From positions 1,308,501-1,372,500 of the forward strand of contig OZ025781.1 in NCBI GenBank assembly GCA_964019425.1: a stretch of 64,000 nucleotides of DNA, written 5' to 3'. Below are positions 1 to 12,698 of the stretch, one piece after another. The notes under the pieces were generated by a model. The model was given only the letters and a program-made list of their open reading frames with translations. It was not told the origin of the DNA and ran no database searches. Every line of letters starts with the position of its first letter. Position 1 is the stretch's first letter. The position numbers and the translations under genes are program-made. The DNA comes from Flectonema sp. DT1601. Taxonomy: Eukaryota; Euglenozoa; Diplonemea; Diplonemida; Diplonemidae.

Positions 1-1317
1 GGTCAAGACGCTAAACTGATTGTTTTTTTTTTCAAATTAATAAAAAAGAATAAAAAAAAAAAATAAAAAAAAAGAATAAACAATGTTATCATTGTTTTTT
101 TTCATCGTTCGACTTTGTCGACTAATATCTATTTTCCTTTTTTTTTCTTTAAAAAATAAATAAAAAGAATTTAAAATAAAAAAAAAGAATAAACAATGTT
201 ATCATTGTTTTTTTATCGATCGACTATGTCGATCACTTTCTATTTTCCGTCCTGGTCAAGACGCTAAACTGATTGTTTTTTTTTCAAAATTAATAAAAAA
301 GAATAAACAATGTTATCATTGTTTTTTTTTTTTATCGTTCGACTTTGTTGACTAATTTCTATTTTCCGTTTTTTTTTCTTTTTAAAAAATAAATAAAAAG
401 AATTTAAAAAAAAAAAAAAAAAAGAATAAACAATGTTATCATTGTTTTTTTTTATCGATCGACTATGTCGATTACTTTCTATTTTCCGTCCTGGTCAAAA
501 CGCTAAACTGATTGTTTTTTTTTTTTTTCAAAATTAATAAAAAAGAATATAAAAAAAATACAAAAAAAAGAATAAACAATGTTATCATTGTTTTTTTTTA
601 TCGTTCGACTTTGTCGACTAATTTCTATTTTCCGTTTTTTTTCTTTAAAAAATAAATAAAAAGAATTTAAAATAAAAAAAAAGAATAAACAATATTATCA
701 TTGTTTTCTTATCGATCGACTATGTCGATCGCTTTCTATTTTCCGTCCTGGTCAAGACGCTAAACTGATTGTTTTTTTTTTCAAAATTAATTAAAAAAAA
801 TATAAAAAAAATAAAAAAAAAGAATAAACAATGTTATCATTGTTTTTTTACCGTTCGACTTTGTCGACTAATTTCTATTTTCCGTTTTTTTTTTTTTTTT
901 TTTTTTCTTTAAAAAATAAATAAAAAGAATTTAAAAAAAAAAAAAAAGATTAAACAATGTTATCATTGTTTTTTTATCGATCGACTATGTCGATTACTTT
1001 CTATTTTCCGTCCTGGTCAAGACGCTAAACTGATTGTTTTTTTTTTTCAAAATTAATAAAAAAGAATATAAAAAAAAACAAAAAAAAAAAGAATAAACAA
1101 TGTTATCATTGTTTTTTTTTATCGTTCGACTTTGTCGACTAATTTTTATTTTCCGTTTTTTTCTTTAAAAAATAAATAATAAGAATTTAAAAAAAAAAAA
1201 AAAAGAATAAACAATGTTATCATTGTTTTTTTATCGATCGACTATGTCGATCACTTTCTATTTTCCGTCCTGGTCAAGACGCTAAACTGATTGTTTTTTC
1301 TTTAAAATAATTAAAAG

Positions 1318-1363
<46 letters not shown>

Positions 1364-1485
1364 AATGTTATCATTGTTTTTTTTTCTATCGATCGACTAT
1401 GTCGATTAATTTCTATTTTCCGTCCCGATCGAGACGCTAAACTGATTGTTTCCTTTTTTTTAAATAATAAAAAAAAAAAAAAAAA
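1..1485 (+). repeat. SatA satellite array, block 1
   Basis: Tandem array with a period near 250 bp, built of two related half-units. Each half-unit holds the hairpin ACAATG-TTAT-CATTGT after an A-rich stretch. Half A continues TTCGACTTTGTCGACTAATT; half B continues with GATCGAC-TAT-GTCGATC, a second hairpin, and ends in the landmark GTCCTGGTCAAGACGCTAAA. Copies differ mainly in A/T run lengths, so the core is better conserved than the spacers. The window starts inside the array, so its left end is unknown. Confidence 0.9.
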
Positions 1486-1900
1486 AGAGCATCTCCCTGC
1501 TATCCTCATATCCCCACAATAATATTATACCTTTTCATTTTCTCTTTCCTTTTCTGGTCTTTTTTTTTTTTTTTCTTCTTTTTTTTCCTTTTTCATACAA
1601 CGTTTTTTATTTATATTTTATTTTTTTTTTTTATTTTTTTCATGTTTGATTATTTCCTCTTCATATTTTTTTTTTTTTTTTTCGTTTCTTTCTTTTTTTT
1701 TTTTTTTTTTCTCTGCCTCTCTCTTAATTCTGTTCGTTTCTTTGAAACGAAAATTCATTTGAATATTATTCCTTGGTCAGCAACAGTCATTGTCGCCCTC
1801 TGGGCCTGTTAAAAAAAAAAAAAATAAAAAGAAAGTTTACATCGGGAATAGGGCAGGAGCCAAAAGCTCCCAGTCCGTTACTTCCCACTCTATCGAATTC
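1486..1900 (+). repeat. TR module copy 1 (uninterrupted)
   Basis: A pyrimidine-rich module beginning GAGCATCTCCCTGCTA and ending CCCAGTCCGTTACTTCCCAC plus a short tail. It recurs at 8013-8425, and in split form at 9996-10112 with 12699-12976 and at 18808-18928 with 22021-22296. This copy keeps the intact target CAACGTTTTTTATTTATATT near 1600-1620, which is interrupted in the split copies. No coding sequence is seen. Confidence 0.85.
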
Positions 1901-3257
1901 GTAGAAACAATTTGTAGCTAATTAAGCTGAAAATAAAAAAATAAAAAATTTCTAAGTGAGAAATACTTAGCAACTTTTAGAACAAATATTTCAGTAAATA
2001 ACCTGTAATGATTAAACCATTACAAGTTTGATGCCAAAACTGACAAAGACTGAGTTGAATTTCCAGGTGAGATTTGGACTGTTAGCTTTTGGCTAAGGCC
2101 CTCCCTGAAGAGCAAGAACAAAAAAACTACTCACACCTGAAGAAAACATACACAAAGAACACACTGTAAGCTGTGCGTGTATTTTGTGTTTGTCACAACA
2201 GGAGAGAAAAGAAAGAATGTCAAGGTTGATCACCTTGCCTATCAACGCACAACATTGGTGGTCTCTACTAGACCCTGAGTGATCCCACTGGATCTCTCAT
2301 CGTTCATAGTACCCTGTGTGAAGTTATAAAATCAAAGGTAAACTATGAACTACAAATGACTTAGCCTGTTATTATAATGCCACAGGCAGGCCCTGCATTC
2401 AGCAACTATCCAGCAGTGCTTGGATGTCCTGATCTTCTTCTAAAAAAAAGAAAGAAAAACAAAACTGTAGCTGGGATCACTCAGGATCAACAGACTACCA
2501 ATGCTACCTGTTGTACTTGCTCACTATGGGGGGTGATGCCAAACACCCAGAAGTACTAAACTGCTTTCCTTCTTGCTGCCCAGGAGTTTCTGACCAGAAC
2601 TAATAGAAAATAAAAAGTAGATGGGAAACAATAAAAAGTAAAATGGATATAACTGAAGTTAAACAAGACAAATGAAGTAACAGACCAGAACAGAAAGAGG
2701 ATTGTAATAGAAGATTACAAATAAAAAAATGCAAGTATCAACACATAATCAAGATACACCAGCAGCTAACAAACAACATAAAATTGAAGATCAGTTGCCA
2801 GAGTATTTCAACCATGGTAGAATACTCGCCCCTCTGGCAGGGATTATCCCAGACTTGTCCTTTAATCTAGTTGGACACCATGGCTTACAACCCTTCCAGA
2901 GGGAAGCACCATTATGACTTCTATTTTTTTTCTTCAAGAAAATCATAAGGTGGGAACAAAGAAAAATGCTAAGAGGAACCCCCTATTAACACCTAAGACA
3001 TCTAAACTGCAGCCCAGCCTATGCCCAATGCACTAACAGGTCATTCCCTCACACTCAGATCAAAAAATCAAAGTTCAGAGTGCATCTTAGCGTGAATGAG
3101 AGAATTTCCTCCCGCTTATTTTGAACAAAAGGGATAGGAGAAGGGATAGAAAACGAACATAAAAATAAAATTCTAAGTGAGAAACACTTAGCAGAAACAC
3201 TTAGCAGCTTTTAAGGAGCTGAAGAGCAAAAAAAAAAATCTAAGTGAGAAACACTTA
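1901..3257 (+). repeat. XY dispersed repeat, longest copy
   Basis: The longest copy of a dispersed repeat made of a module X (about 1901-2270) followed by Y (about 2270-3257). It contains 60-62 codon open frames that recur unchanged in other copies, which reflects recent duplication more than coding. The right end carries CTAAGTG-AGAAA-CACTTAG, a small hairpin, repeated several times. There are no recognisable protein domains, terminal inverted repeats or poly-A tail, so its class is unknown. Confidence 0.8.
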
Positions 3258-4014
3258 GTAGAAACAATTTGTAGCTAATTAAGCTGAAAATAAAAAAATA
3301 AAAAATTTCTAAGTGAGAAATACTTAGCAACTTTTAGAACAAATATTTCAGTAAATAACCTGTAATGATTAAACCATTACAAGTTTGATGCCAAAACTGA
3401 CAAAGACTGAGTTGAATTTCCAGGTGAGATTTGGACTGTTAGCTTTTGGCTAAGGCCCTCCCTGAAGAGCAAGAACAAAAAAACTACTCACACCTGAAGA
3501 AAACATACACAAAGAACACACTGTAAGCTGTGCGTGTATTTTGTGTTTGTCACAACAGGAGAGAAAAGAAAGAATGTCAAGGTTGATCACCTTGCCTATC
3601 AACGCACAACATTGGTGGTCTCTACTAGACCCTGAGTGATCCCACTGGATCTCTCATCGTTCATAGTACCCTGTGTGAAGTTATAAAATCAAAGGTAAAC
3701 TATGAACTACAAATGACTTAGCCTGTTATTATAATGCCACAGGCAGGCCCTGCATTCAGCAACTATCCAGCAGTGCTTGGATGTCCTGATCTTCTTCTAA
3801 AAAAAAGAAAGAAAAACAAAACTGTAGCTGGGATCACTCAGGATCAACAGACTACCAATGCTACCTGTTGTACTTGCTCACTATGGGGGGTGATGCCAAA
3901 CACCCAGAAGTACTAAACTGCTTTCCTTCTTGCTGCCCAGGAGTTTCTGACCAGAACTAATAGAAAATAAAAAGTAGATGGGAAACAATAAAAAGTAAAA
4001 TGGATATAACTGAA
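3258..4014 (+). repeat. XY repeat, second tandem copy (partial)
   Basis: Repeats 1901 to about 2654 almost base for base, in the same orientation, and then stops inside Y at GATATAACTGAA. There it joins a diverged satellite segment. Near-identity over about 750 bp shows a very recent duplication or conversion. Confidence 0.85.
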
Positions 4015-4215
4015 TTGTCTTCTTCTTCTCGACGATCAGATCCAATTGATCGACCTTTTCTTTTTTTTTCCTTTATTCCTCCCATCCCTCCCGCTCCCCT
4101 TATTTTAATAAAAACAAGATCAGCTCAGCTTGATCGTTATTTTTTTTTTTTTTTTATTTTTTTTTTTTTGTTGGTCCTAGTCAAGACCTTAAACTGACTA
4201 ATCGGTCTTAACTTT
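4015..4215 (+). repeat. Diverged SatA-related segment (left copy)
   Basis: Contains CTCGACGATCAGATCCAATT, GATCAGCTCAGCTTGATC and CCTAGTCAAGACCTTAAACT, a clear relative of the SatA landmark GTCCTGGTCAAGACGCTAAA. A close copy lies at 28741-29075. The two bracket most of the satellite block and look like an older branch of the same family. Confidence 0.7.
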
Positions 4216-4654
4216 AACTAAGTGAATGAACCCTTCCCGTTTTCCTTTTCCCTTTATTACTCTCTATCTGGTCTGTTATGTCATAAATCTCATTTAATTT
4301 TATCATTCATTTTAATTTTCACTGTTTCCCATCTACATTTTATTTTCAAATAGTTCCGGTCTGTCTTTAATGTTAAATAAAACTGATCATGTTAACTCAA
4401 TTTTTTTTTTATGTGCAAGAGATACCAACACGCAAGAGATACCAACGCACATACGAGATACCAGCACTTCCGAGATACCGACACACAAGAGATACCAAGA
4501 CACTTAAGATACCAGCAAGGACAATGAGAGGTAGAATGAACTCTCCTCCTTGTGTCCGATCCTGATTATTTTTTGTTGAATTGGTAGTGTTACCTCAGTT
4601 TGCGACTCTCGTATCTGTGTTGTGTTAACTCATGTAAGTGATCTTAACTCCTGT
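4216..4654 (+). other. Non-coding spacer with a minisatellite
   Basis: AT-rich sequence between the diverged satellite and the next SatA array. Apart from the short tandem repeat at 4416-4516, I see no gene or RNA motif. Confidence 0.5.
4416..4516 (+). repeat. GAGATACCA minisatellite
   Basis: Six degenerate units of GAGATACCAACAC type, about 17-20 bp apart. The GATACCA core is kept while the spacers vary. I do not find this repeat elsewhere in the window. Confidence 0.75.
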
Positions 4655-7600
4655 TAAAAAATAAATAAAAAGAATTTAAAATAAAAAAAAAGAATAAACA
4701 ATGTTATCATTGTTTTCTTATCGATCGACTATGTCGATCACTTTCTATTTTCCGTCCTGGTCAAGACGCTAAACTGATTGTTTTTTTTTTATAAATAAAA
4801 AGAAATAAAAAAAAAAAAAAAAAAAGAATAAACAATGTTATCATTGTTTTTTTATCGTTCGACTTTGTCGACTAATTTCTATTTTCAGTTTTTTTTCTTT
4901 AAAAAATAAATAAAAAGAATTTAAAATAAAAAAAAAGAATAAACAATGTTATCATTGTTTTCTTATCGATCGACTATGTCGATTACTTTCTATTTTCCGT
5001 CCTGGTCAAGACGCTAAACTGATTGTTTTTTTTTTCAAAATTAATAAAAAAGAATAAAAAAAAAAAAAAAATAAAAAAAAGAATAAACAATGTTATCATT
5101 GTTTTTTTTCATCGTTCGACTTTGTCGACTAATTTCTATTTTCCGTTTTTTTTTTCTTTAAAAAATGAATAAAAAGAATTTAAAATAAAAAAAAAGAATA
5201 AACAATGTTATCATTGTTTTTTTATCGATCGACTATGTCGATCACTTTCTATTTTCCGTCCTGGTCAAGACGCTAAACTGATTGTTTTTTTTTATAAATA
5301 AAAAGAAATAAAAAAAAAAAAAAAAGAATAAACAATGTTATCATTGTTTTTTTATCGTTCGACTTTGTCGACTAATTTCTATTTTCCGTTTTTTTTCCTT
5401 TAAAAAATAAATAAAAAGAATTTAAAAAAAAAAGAATAAACAATGTTATCATTGTTTTTTTTTTTATCGTTCGACTTTGTCGACTAATTTCTATTTTCCG
5501 TCCTGGTCAAGACGCTAAACTGATTGTTTTTTTTTTTTTTTCAAAATTAATAAAAAAGAATATAAAAAAAAAAATAAAAAAAAGAATAAACAATGTTATC
5601 ATTTTTTTTTTTTTTTTTATCGGACTAATTTCTATTTTCCGTTTCTTTTCTTTAAAAAATAAATAAAAAGAATTTAAAATAAAAAAAATGAATAAACAAT
5701 GTTATCATTGTTTTTTTTTATCGTTCGACTTTGTCGACTAATTTCTATTTTCAGTTTTTTTCTTTAAAAAATAAATAAAAAGATTTTAAATTAAAAAAAA
5801 AGAATAAACAATGTTATCATTGTTTTTTTTATCGATCGACTATGTCGATTACTTTCTATTTTCCGTCCTGGTCAAGACGCTAAACTGATTGTTTTTTTTT
5901 TTTTTTCAAAATTAATAAAAAAGAATATAAAAAAAAAAATAAAAAAAGAATAAACAATGTTATCATTGTTTTTTTTATCGTTCGACTTTGTCGACTAATT
6001 TCTATTTTCAGTTTTTTTCTTTAAAAAATAAATAAAAAGATTTTAAAATAAAAAAAAAGAATAAACAATGTTATCATTGTTTTTTTTATCGATCGACTAT
6101 GTCGATTACTTTCTATTTTCCGTCCTGGTCAAGACGCTAAACTGATTGTTTTTTTTTTTTCAAAATTAATAAAAAAGAATATAAAAAAAAAATAAAAAAA
6201 GAATAAACAATGTTATCATTGTTTTTTTTATCGTTCGACTTTGTCGACTAATTTCTATTTTCAGTTTTTTTCTTTAAAAAATAAATAAAAAGAATTTAAA
6301 ATAAAAAAAAAAGAATAAACAATGTTATCATTGTTTTCTTATCGATCGACTATGTCGATTACTTTCTATTTTCCGTCCTGGTCAAGACGCTAAACTGATT
6401 GTTTTTTTTTTTTCAAAATTAATAAAAAAGAATATAAAAAAAAAATAAAAAAAGAATAAACAATGTTATCATTGTTTTTTTTATCGTTCGACTTTGTCGA
6501 CTAATTTCTATTTGCAGTTTTTTTCTTTAAAAAATAAATAAAAAGAATTTAAAATAAAAAAAAAAGAATAAACAATGTTGTCACTGTTTTTTTATCGTTC
6601 GACTTTGTCGACTAATTTCTATTTTCCGTTTTATTTTCTTAAAAAATAAATAAAAAGAATTTAAAAAAAAAAAAAAAAAAAAGAATAAACAATGTTATCA
6701 TTGTTTTTTTATCGATCGACTATGTCGATTACTTTCTATTTTCCGTCCTGGTCAAGACGCTAAACTGATTGTTTTTTTTTTTCAAAATTAATAAAAAAGA
6801 ATATGAAAAAAAATAAATAAAAAAAAGAATAAACAATGTTATCATTGTTTTTTTATCGATCGACTATGTCGATCGCTTTCTATTTTCCGTCCTGGTCAAG
6901 ACGCTAAACTGATTGTTTTTTCTTTAAAATAATAAAAAGGATTAAAAAAAAGGAAAAAAAAAAAAAAAAAAGAATAAACAATGTTATCATTGTTTTTTTA
7001 TCGATCGACTATGTCGATTACTTTCTATTTTCCGTCCTGGTCAAGACGCTAAACTGATTGTTTTTTTTTTTTTTTCAAAATTAATAAAAAAGAATATAAA
7101 AAAAATACAAAAAAAAGAATAAACAATGTTATCATTGTTTTTTTTTATCGTTCGACTTTGTCGACTAATTTCTATTTTCCGTTTTTTTTTTCTTTAAAAA
7201 ATAAATAAAAAGAATTTAAAATAAAAAAAAGAATAAACAATATTATCATTGTTTTCTTATCGATCGACTATGTCGATCGCTTTCTATTTTCCGTCCTGGT
7301 CAAGACGCTAAACTGATTGTTTTTTTTTCAAAATTAATTAAAAAAAAAATATAAAAAAAATAAAAAAAAAGAATAAACAATGTTATCATTGTTTTTTTAC
7401 CGTTCGACTTTGTCGACTAATTTCTATTTTCCGTTTTTTTTTCTTTAAAAAATAAATAAAAAGAATTTAAAAAAAAAAAAAAGATTAAACAATGTTATCA
7501 TTGTTTTTTTATCGATCGACTATGTCGATTACTTTCTATTTTCCGTCCTGGTCAAGACGCTAAACTGATTGTTTTTTTTTTCAAAATTAATAAAAAAGAA

Positions 7601-8012
7601 TACAAAAAAAAAACAAAAAAAAAAAGAATAAACAATGTTATCATTGTTTTTTTTTATCGTTCGACTTTGTCGACTAATTTTTATTTTCCGTTTTTTTTTT
7701 CTTTAAAAAATAAATAATAAGAATTTAAAAAAAAAAAAAAAGAATAAACAATGTTATCATTGTTTTTTTATCGATCGACTATGTCGATCACTTTCTATTT
7801 TCCGTCCTGGTCAAGACGCTAAACTGATTGTTTTTTCTTTAAAAAATGAATAAAAAGAATTTAAAATAAAAAAAAAGAATAAACAATGTTATCATTGTTT
7901 TTTTATCGATCGACTATGTCGATTAATTTCTATTTTCCGTCCCGATCGAGACGCTAAACTGATTGTTTCCTTTTTTTTAAATAATAAATAAAAAAAAAAA
8001 AAAAAAAAAAAA
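4655..8012 (+). repeat. SatA satellite array, block 2 (largest + block)
   Basis: More than a dozen SatA units in + orientation with alternating A and B half-units; some stretches skip a half-unit (for example near 6880-7020). Units differ by homopolymer length and by C/T changes in the B palindrome. The stretch from about 7020 to the TR module closely repeats that of about 480-1485, so array and TR module were duplicated together. Confidence 0.9.
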
Positions 8013-8425
8013 GAGCATCTCCCTGCTACCCTCATATCCCCACAATAATATTATACCTTTTCATTTTCTCTTTCCTTTTCTGGTCTTTTTTTTTTTTCTT
8101 CTTTTTTTTCCTTTTTCATACAACGTTTTTTATTTATATTTTATTTTTTTTTATTTTTTTCATGTTTGATTATTTCCTCTTCATATTTTTTTTTTTTTTT
8201 TTTTTCTTTTCTTTCTTTCTTTTTTTTTTTTTTTTTCTCTGCCTCTCTCTTAATTCTGTTCGTTTCTTTGAAACGAAAATTCATTTGAATATTATTCCTT
8301 GGTCAGCAACAGTCATTGTCGCCCTCTGGGCCTGTTAAAAAAAAAAAAATAAAAAGAAAGTTTACATCGGGAATAGGGCAGGAGCCAAAAGCTCCCAGTC
8401 CGTTACTTCCCACTCTATCGAATTC
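8013..8425 (+). repeat. TR module copy 2 (uninterrupted)
   Basis: Near-identical to 1486-1900, with the insertion target near CAACGTTTTTTATTTATATT intact. It ends in AATTC and is joined to SatA in inverted orientation, so a breakpoint lies at about 8425. Confidence 0.85.
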
Positions 8426-9128
8426 TTTAGCGTCTTGACCAGGACGGAAAATAGAAAGCGATCGACATAGTCGATCGATAAAAAAACAATGATAACATTG
8501 TTTATTCTTTTTTTTTTTTTTTAAATTCTTATTATTTATTTTTTAAAGAAAAAAAAAACGGAAAATAAAAATTAGTCGACAAAGTCGAACGATAAAAAAA
8601 AACAATGATAACATTGTTTATTCTTTTTTTTTATTGTTTTTTTTTTATATTCTTATTTATTAATTTTGAAAAAAAAAACAATCAGTTTAGCGTCTTGACC
8701 AGGACGGAAAATAGAAAGTAATCGACATAGTCGATCGATAAAAAAACAATGATAACATTGTTTATTCTTTTTTTTTTTTTTTTTTCCTTTTTTTTAATCC
8801 TTTTTATTATTTTAAAGAAAAAACAATCAGTTTAGCGTCTTGACCAGGACGGAAAATAGAAAGCGATCGACATAGTCGATCGATAAAAAAACAATGATAA
8901 CATTGTTTATTCTTTTTTTTATTTATTTTTTTTCATATTCTTTTTTATTAATTTTGAAAAAAAAAAACAATCAGTTTAGCGTCTTGACCAGGACGGAAAA
9001 TAGAAAGTAATCGACATAGTCGATCGATAAAAAAACAATGATAACATTGTTTATTCTTTTTTTTTTTTTTTTTTTTTAAATTCTTTTTATTTATTTTTTA
9101 AGAAAATAAAACGGAAAATAGAAATTAG
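8426..9128 (-). repeat. SatA array, inverted block
   Basis: The SatA landmark appears as its reverse complement (TTTAGCGTCTTGACCAGGAC) four times, with reversed hairpins. It lies between + strand blocks, so the region contains large inverted repeats of satellite DNA. Confidence 0.88.
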
Positions 9129-9493
9129 ACATGATCAGGATACACCAGCAGCTAACAAACAACATAAAATTGAAGATCAGTTGCCAGAGTATTTCAACCA
9201 TGGTAGAATACTCGCCCCTCTGGCAGGGATTATCCCAGACTTGTCCTTTAATTTAGTTGGACACCATGGCTTACAAGTAGAGACCACCAATGTTGTGCGT
9301 TGATAGGCAAGGTGACCAACCTTGACATTCTTTCTTTTCTCTCCTGTTGTGACAAACACAAAATACACACACAGCTTACAGTGTGTTCTTTGTGTATGTT
9401 TTCTTCAGGTGTGAGTAGTTTTTTTGTTCTTGCTCTTCAGGGAGGGCCTTAGCCAAAAGCTAACAGTCCAAATCTCACCTGGAAATTCAACTC
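9129..9493. repeat. Rearranged XY fragment: Y tail joined to inverted X
   Basis: About 150 bp of Y (+ sense) runs to GGACACCATGGCTTACAA and then switches to the reverse complement of X (GTAGAGACCACCAATG onward). The same junction occurs in the copy at 13762-14729, so both descend from one rearrangement. Confidence 0.8.
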
Positions 9494-9995
9494 CGTCCTG
9501 GTCAAGACGCTAAACTGATTGTTTTTTTTTCAAAATTAATAAAAAAGAATATAAAAAAAATAAAAAAAAAAAGAATAAACAATGTTATCATTGTTTTTTT
9601 TTATCGTTCGACTTTGTTGACTAATTTCTATTTTCCGTCCTGGTCAGGACGCTAAACTGATTGTTTTTTCTTTAAAAATAAATAAGAAGAATAAAAAAAA
9701 AAAAAAAGGAATAAACAATGTTATCATTGTTTTTTTTTTATCGATCGACTATGTCGATTACTTACTATTTTCCGTCCTGGTCAAGACGCTAAACTGATTG
9801 TTTTTTCTTTAAAACAATTAAAAAGGTTTAAAAAAAAAAAAAAAAAAAAAAAAATGAATAAACAATGTTATCATTGTTTTTTTTTCTATCGATCAACTAT
9901 GTCGATTAATTTCTATTTTCCGTCCTGATCGAGACGCTAAACTGACTGTTTCCTTTTTTTAAATAATAAATAAGAAAAAAAAAAAAAAAAAAAAA
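9494..9995 (+). repeat. SatA array, short block
   Basis: About two SatA units in + orientation running into TR copy 3. The last units closely match 18430-18807, so this array end plus TR module is another duplicated cassette. Confidence 0.88.
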
Positions 9996-10112
9996 GAGCA
10001 TCTCCCTGCTATCCCTCATATCCCCACAATAATATTATACCTTTTCATTTTCTCTTTCCTTTTCTGGTCTTTTTTTTTTCTTTTTTTTCCTTTTTCATAC
10101 AACGTTTTTTAT
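9996..10112 (+). repeat. TR module copy 3, left part
   Basis: Left part of a TR module up to CAACGTTTTTTATTTATA. Elements A and B follow, and the module resumes at 12699. Comparison with copies 1 and 2 fixes the insertion point. Confidence 0.85.
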
Positions 10113-10687
10113 TTATATATATGAGGACATGTCAAAAGTCTGGTACCGTTTTGGTCAACGGTAAACTGTGGGCATGTACAACTCAATCGAGACCCAACCC
10201 CGTCTGAAACATGCCCCAAAAAATTCAATTCCGGGTGTGGGATCTCACTTTACTCGTAATACTTGTATAAAAAAAAAAAAATCCTGCATTTTTTGCTTGT
10301 GGCTTACAGAGAACTGGCTTGTGGCTACAGAGAAACCCAAATATTACATATGCAGCCTTGCCAAAAGTATCATCCCCCAAATCTATATTCTAATATTTCA
10401 TTACAAAAATAAATGGAATTATCGGTAAAAATAATACTTTTAACGTGAAAATTATTATTAGTATTTAGCACCACGTTCTACACTTTTTGCACTTCCTTTG
10501 GACGTAGTCACATTCTGATCGAAAGCCCTGAGTAGAACCCTTGGAAGAGTTACCATCAGTTTTGAGTTGATTTGTTTGCGTCAAAAAAAACTCAATTTGT
10601 CGAGTCTCATTGTGCAACTTGAAATGCATAGTTATACCCAAACTGTACTTCTCCTGCTGCTAATAATGTGATGATGACTCTTGTGGT

Positions 10688-10741
10688 AAGGAGTCTTCTC
10701 CTTAGGTACCTGTGGCAAGGTACTGAAGGAGAAGACTCCTT
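10688..10741. other. Long perfect hairpin inside element A
   Basis: Left arm 10688-10703 (AAGGAGTCTTCTCCTT) and right arm 10726-10741 are perfect 16 bp reverse complements around a 22 bp loop containing GGTACC. It may be a structural or protein-binding site of the element; its function is unknown. Confidence 0.8.
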
Positions 10742-11201
10742 ATAATCAAGTTTTATAATTAAATCATCTCCGTATCAGAAGTGTTTTCTGAATAGACTGC
10801 ATTCTGTCTCTTAAACTCTTCTACATGATAATGAACCTCAACAAGTCTGTTGTATCATTATAATGAGATGGCAGCTGGTCGTACACCAGCTGCTATGGCT
10901 GGTACGCCCCCCTTACTGGACACTATTGTCAGCACACTGGCATGTGCAGCATTCCAAACGGTTAATGAACAGTTACTGAGTAACCATTCTGTCACTCAAC
11001 ACTTGCTAAGTAGTTTTGACAGTTTCTTTCTAATTGTCTGTCCACACGGCAGTAGGAGCAGACATCAGTTCACAGCGCAAGGTGATGATATTCATTCCCA
11101 CGCATACGATGGTATGTAGATTCTGATATCAGATTTCGAATACTGCTGACTTTATAGATAGATTTAAATGTCCCCCAAGGACACCCTGCAACGTAACAGT
11201 G

Positions 11202-11674
11202 TCACCTCGTTGACTTTTCGATACCATTGAAGTCGGGCGAGGCTGCCTTGAGCTCGTTCTCACTTGACTGCACAACTTCAGGAAGATCTTCATTGGTTCT
11301 TATACTTATGGGCACGTGGATTCTAGCATCCCAGGCCTTTCTGCCTATTTTTAGCCCAGCTTCCTCTAGAAAGCTTAACTTCCATCCTATTCTTCTAGAC
11401 ACTTCTCGCCTGTCACCCGTTTCCATGCTCACAATTGTTTCATTTACTACTGAAAGGACAATTGACACCATTCCACAGCACTGCTATTCCCACAACCCTC
11501 ACGGGGCATAGCAGTAACATCACCACCCCCAGAAAGGCATTCTAGCAGTTTTGCATGTTTACCTTCCAAGGTTTTTGAACTCCCATTGGACTCTTTCCTG
11601 TCACTCCACTTCGGAGGGTCTCCCATCTTGTCAATCAGTAATTGCAGTTGCTCAATTATCGCTTTTGTGGTCAT
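11202..11674 (-). CDS. Possible spliced small protein of element A, function unknown
   Basis: Two overlapping minus-strand frames (75 and 89 codons) could be two exons of one gene. A donor-like GTGAGG follows the first frame and the acceptor-like CCTTTCAG precedes the second, which would give a protein of about 140 residues starting MTTKAIIEQLQLLIDKMG. Under this reading the intron is about 52 bp. The product is charged, with a helical N-terminus, and has no recognised domain. This is an inference from splice-like motifs; the frames could equally be chance openings in non-coding transposon DNA. Confidence 0.3.
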
Positions 11675-11912
11675 ATTTTGCTTTTGTTATGCTTGGGGCT
11701 CTTTGTAACAGCTTTGTTACTGGCTACAAGCAAAAAATGCAGGAATTTTTTTTTTTTTTACAAGTATTACGAGTAAATTGAGATCCCACACCCGGAATTG
11801 AATTTTTTGGGGCATGTTTCAGACGGTGTTGGGTCTCGATTGAGTTGTACATGCCCGCAGTTTACCGTTGACCAAAACGGTACCAGACTTTTGACATCCA
11901 CTCATATATATA

Positions 11913-12697
11913 TCAGTCATTCCTTTTTTTTGCGAACAAATTCTGGACACTGAAAAAAATTTTCAAAAAAAAATTGTAAAAATTTCGATCGAAGCGGCAT
12001 TTTAATGCGCTGCATCGTTGGGTTCATTTCCGTCCGAAATCGGGAAGTTGGCATCACATACTTGTCTCCCGAATTGAGAAAAGAGATTTTGTGGTTTACT
12101 AAATCAGCTCAGCCGTGGACAAGTACCAAAACTAAAAATTAATCGAAGGGTCTAATTTTACACTGCTGACCCAGCGGGATTCAGAGAAAAAATAATCGAG
12201 CAAAAATATATTAAAGAGTACTCAGCATGTGCCGGTGAGGCAGATTGTTACTACCTGTCTTTTTGGACCTACTTTGATACTTAATGAAAACACTTTCTTT
12301 ATATAGATGCAACATTTTCCTTACATAATTGCTACTAGGGTTGATTAGTTAGCAAAAAGGTGCATATCTCTTGAGTTCGGGAGAAGGAAAAAAAATTAGT
12401 AAAAAAAAAAAATTAGGGGTGTTTTTTACTCAGATTTTCTCGATCTTTCCATTCCAGGTCTGGGATTAATATTTATCATTGAGTAGTACCAAGGAAATCT
12501 TGCAAAGAGACGTTTATCTCTTTTTAGCAGCACTTACCATGTTTAAAAGTATATCCCTATGCCTAATTTTACAGATCGCACCCTCCCCGATTCCAAAAAA
12601 TAAAAAATCGAGCAAAAGTAACATATCGTGTAACCTTGCTCAGGCGGTGAGAAAATGGTGTTTTTTGTTCGCAAAAAAAAGGAATGACTGATATATA
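11913..12697. mobile_element. Element B: short TIR element, abutting A
   Basis: Begins TATCAGTCATTCCTTTTTTT with GCGAACAAA and ends with its reverse complement, giving inverted repeats of about 30 bp. It is about 785 bp long and lacks a convincing gene, so it is MITE-like. The termini resemble element C (AGTCATTCC with TATA flanks). It starts at the TATATA where element A ends, so one element inserted into the TA-rich edge of the other. Confidence 0.82.
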
Positions 12698-12698
12698 T

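Larger units (their letters stand above)
10113..11912. mobile_element. Element A: DNA transposon with ~180 bp terminal inverted repeats
   Basis: Both ends carry the same roughly 180 bp sequence in inverted orientation, including GTCAAAAGTCTGGTACCG, ACAACTCAATCGAGACCCAA and AATTCCGGGTGTGGGATCTC. The outer edge is TATATATATGAG, inserted at a TATA-rich site that is empty in TR copies 1 and 2. Termini resemble element D (GAGGAC, CAAAAGT, AATTCCGGGT, TGGGAT), so A and D form one family. The interior has an unusual 16 bp palindrome and only short open frames, one possibly spliced on the minus strand. No known transposase signature is seen, so the superfamily is unassigned; it is probably non-autonomous. 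Confidence 0.88.

Noticed and set aside
2377-2559. Repeated 60-codon frame MPQAGPAFSNYPAVLG... found in five or more places
   Set aside because: It lies within XY repeats; identity follows from recent duplication. There is no domain, and the flanks are equally conserved.
1-8000. CRISPR-like array of palindromic repeats
   Set aside because: The genome is eukaryotic, spacers are low-complexity A/T and not unique, and the period is about 250 bp. It is a satellite.
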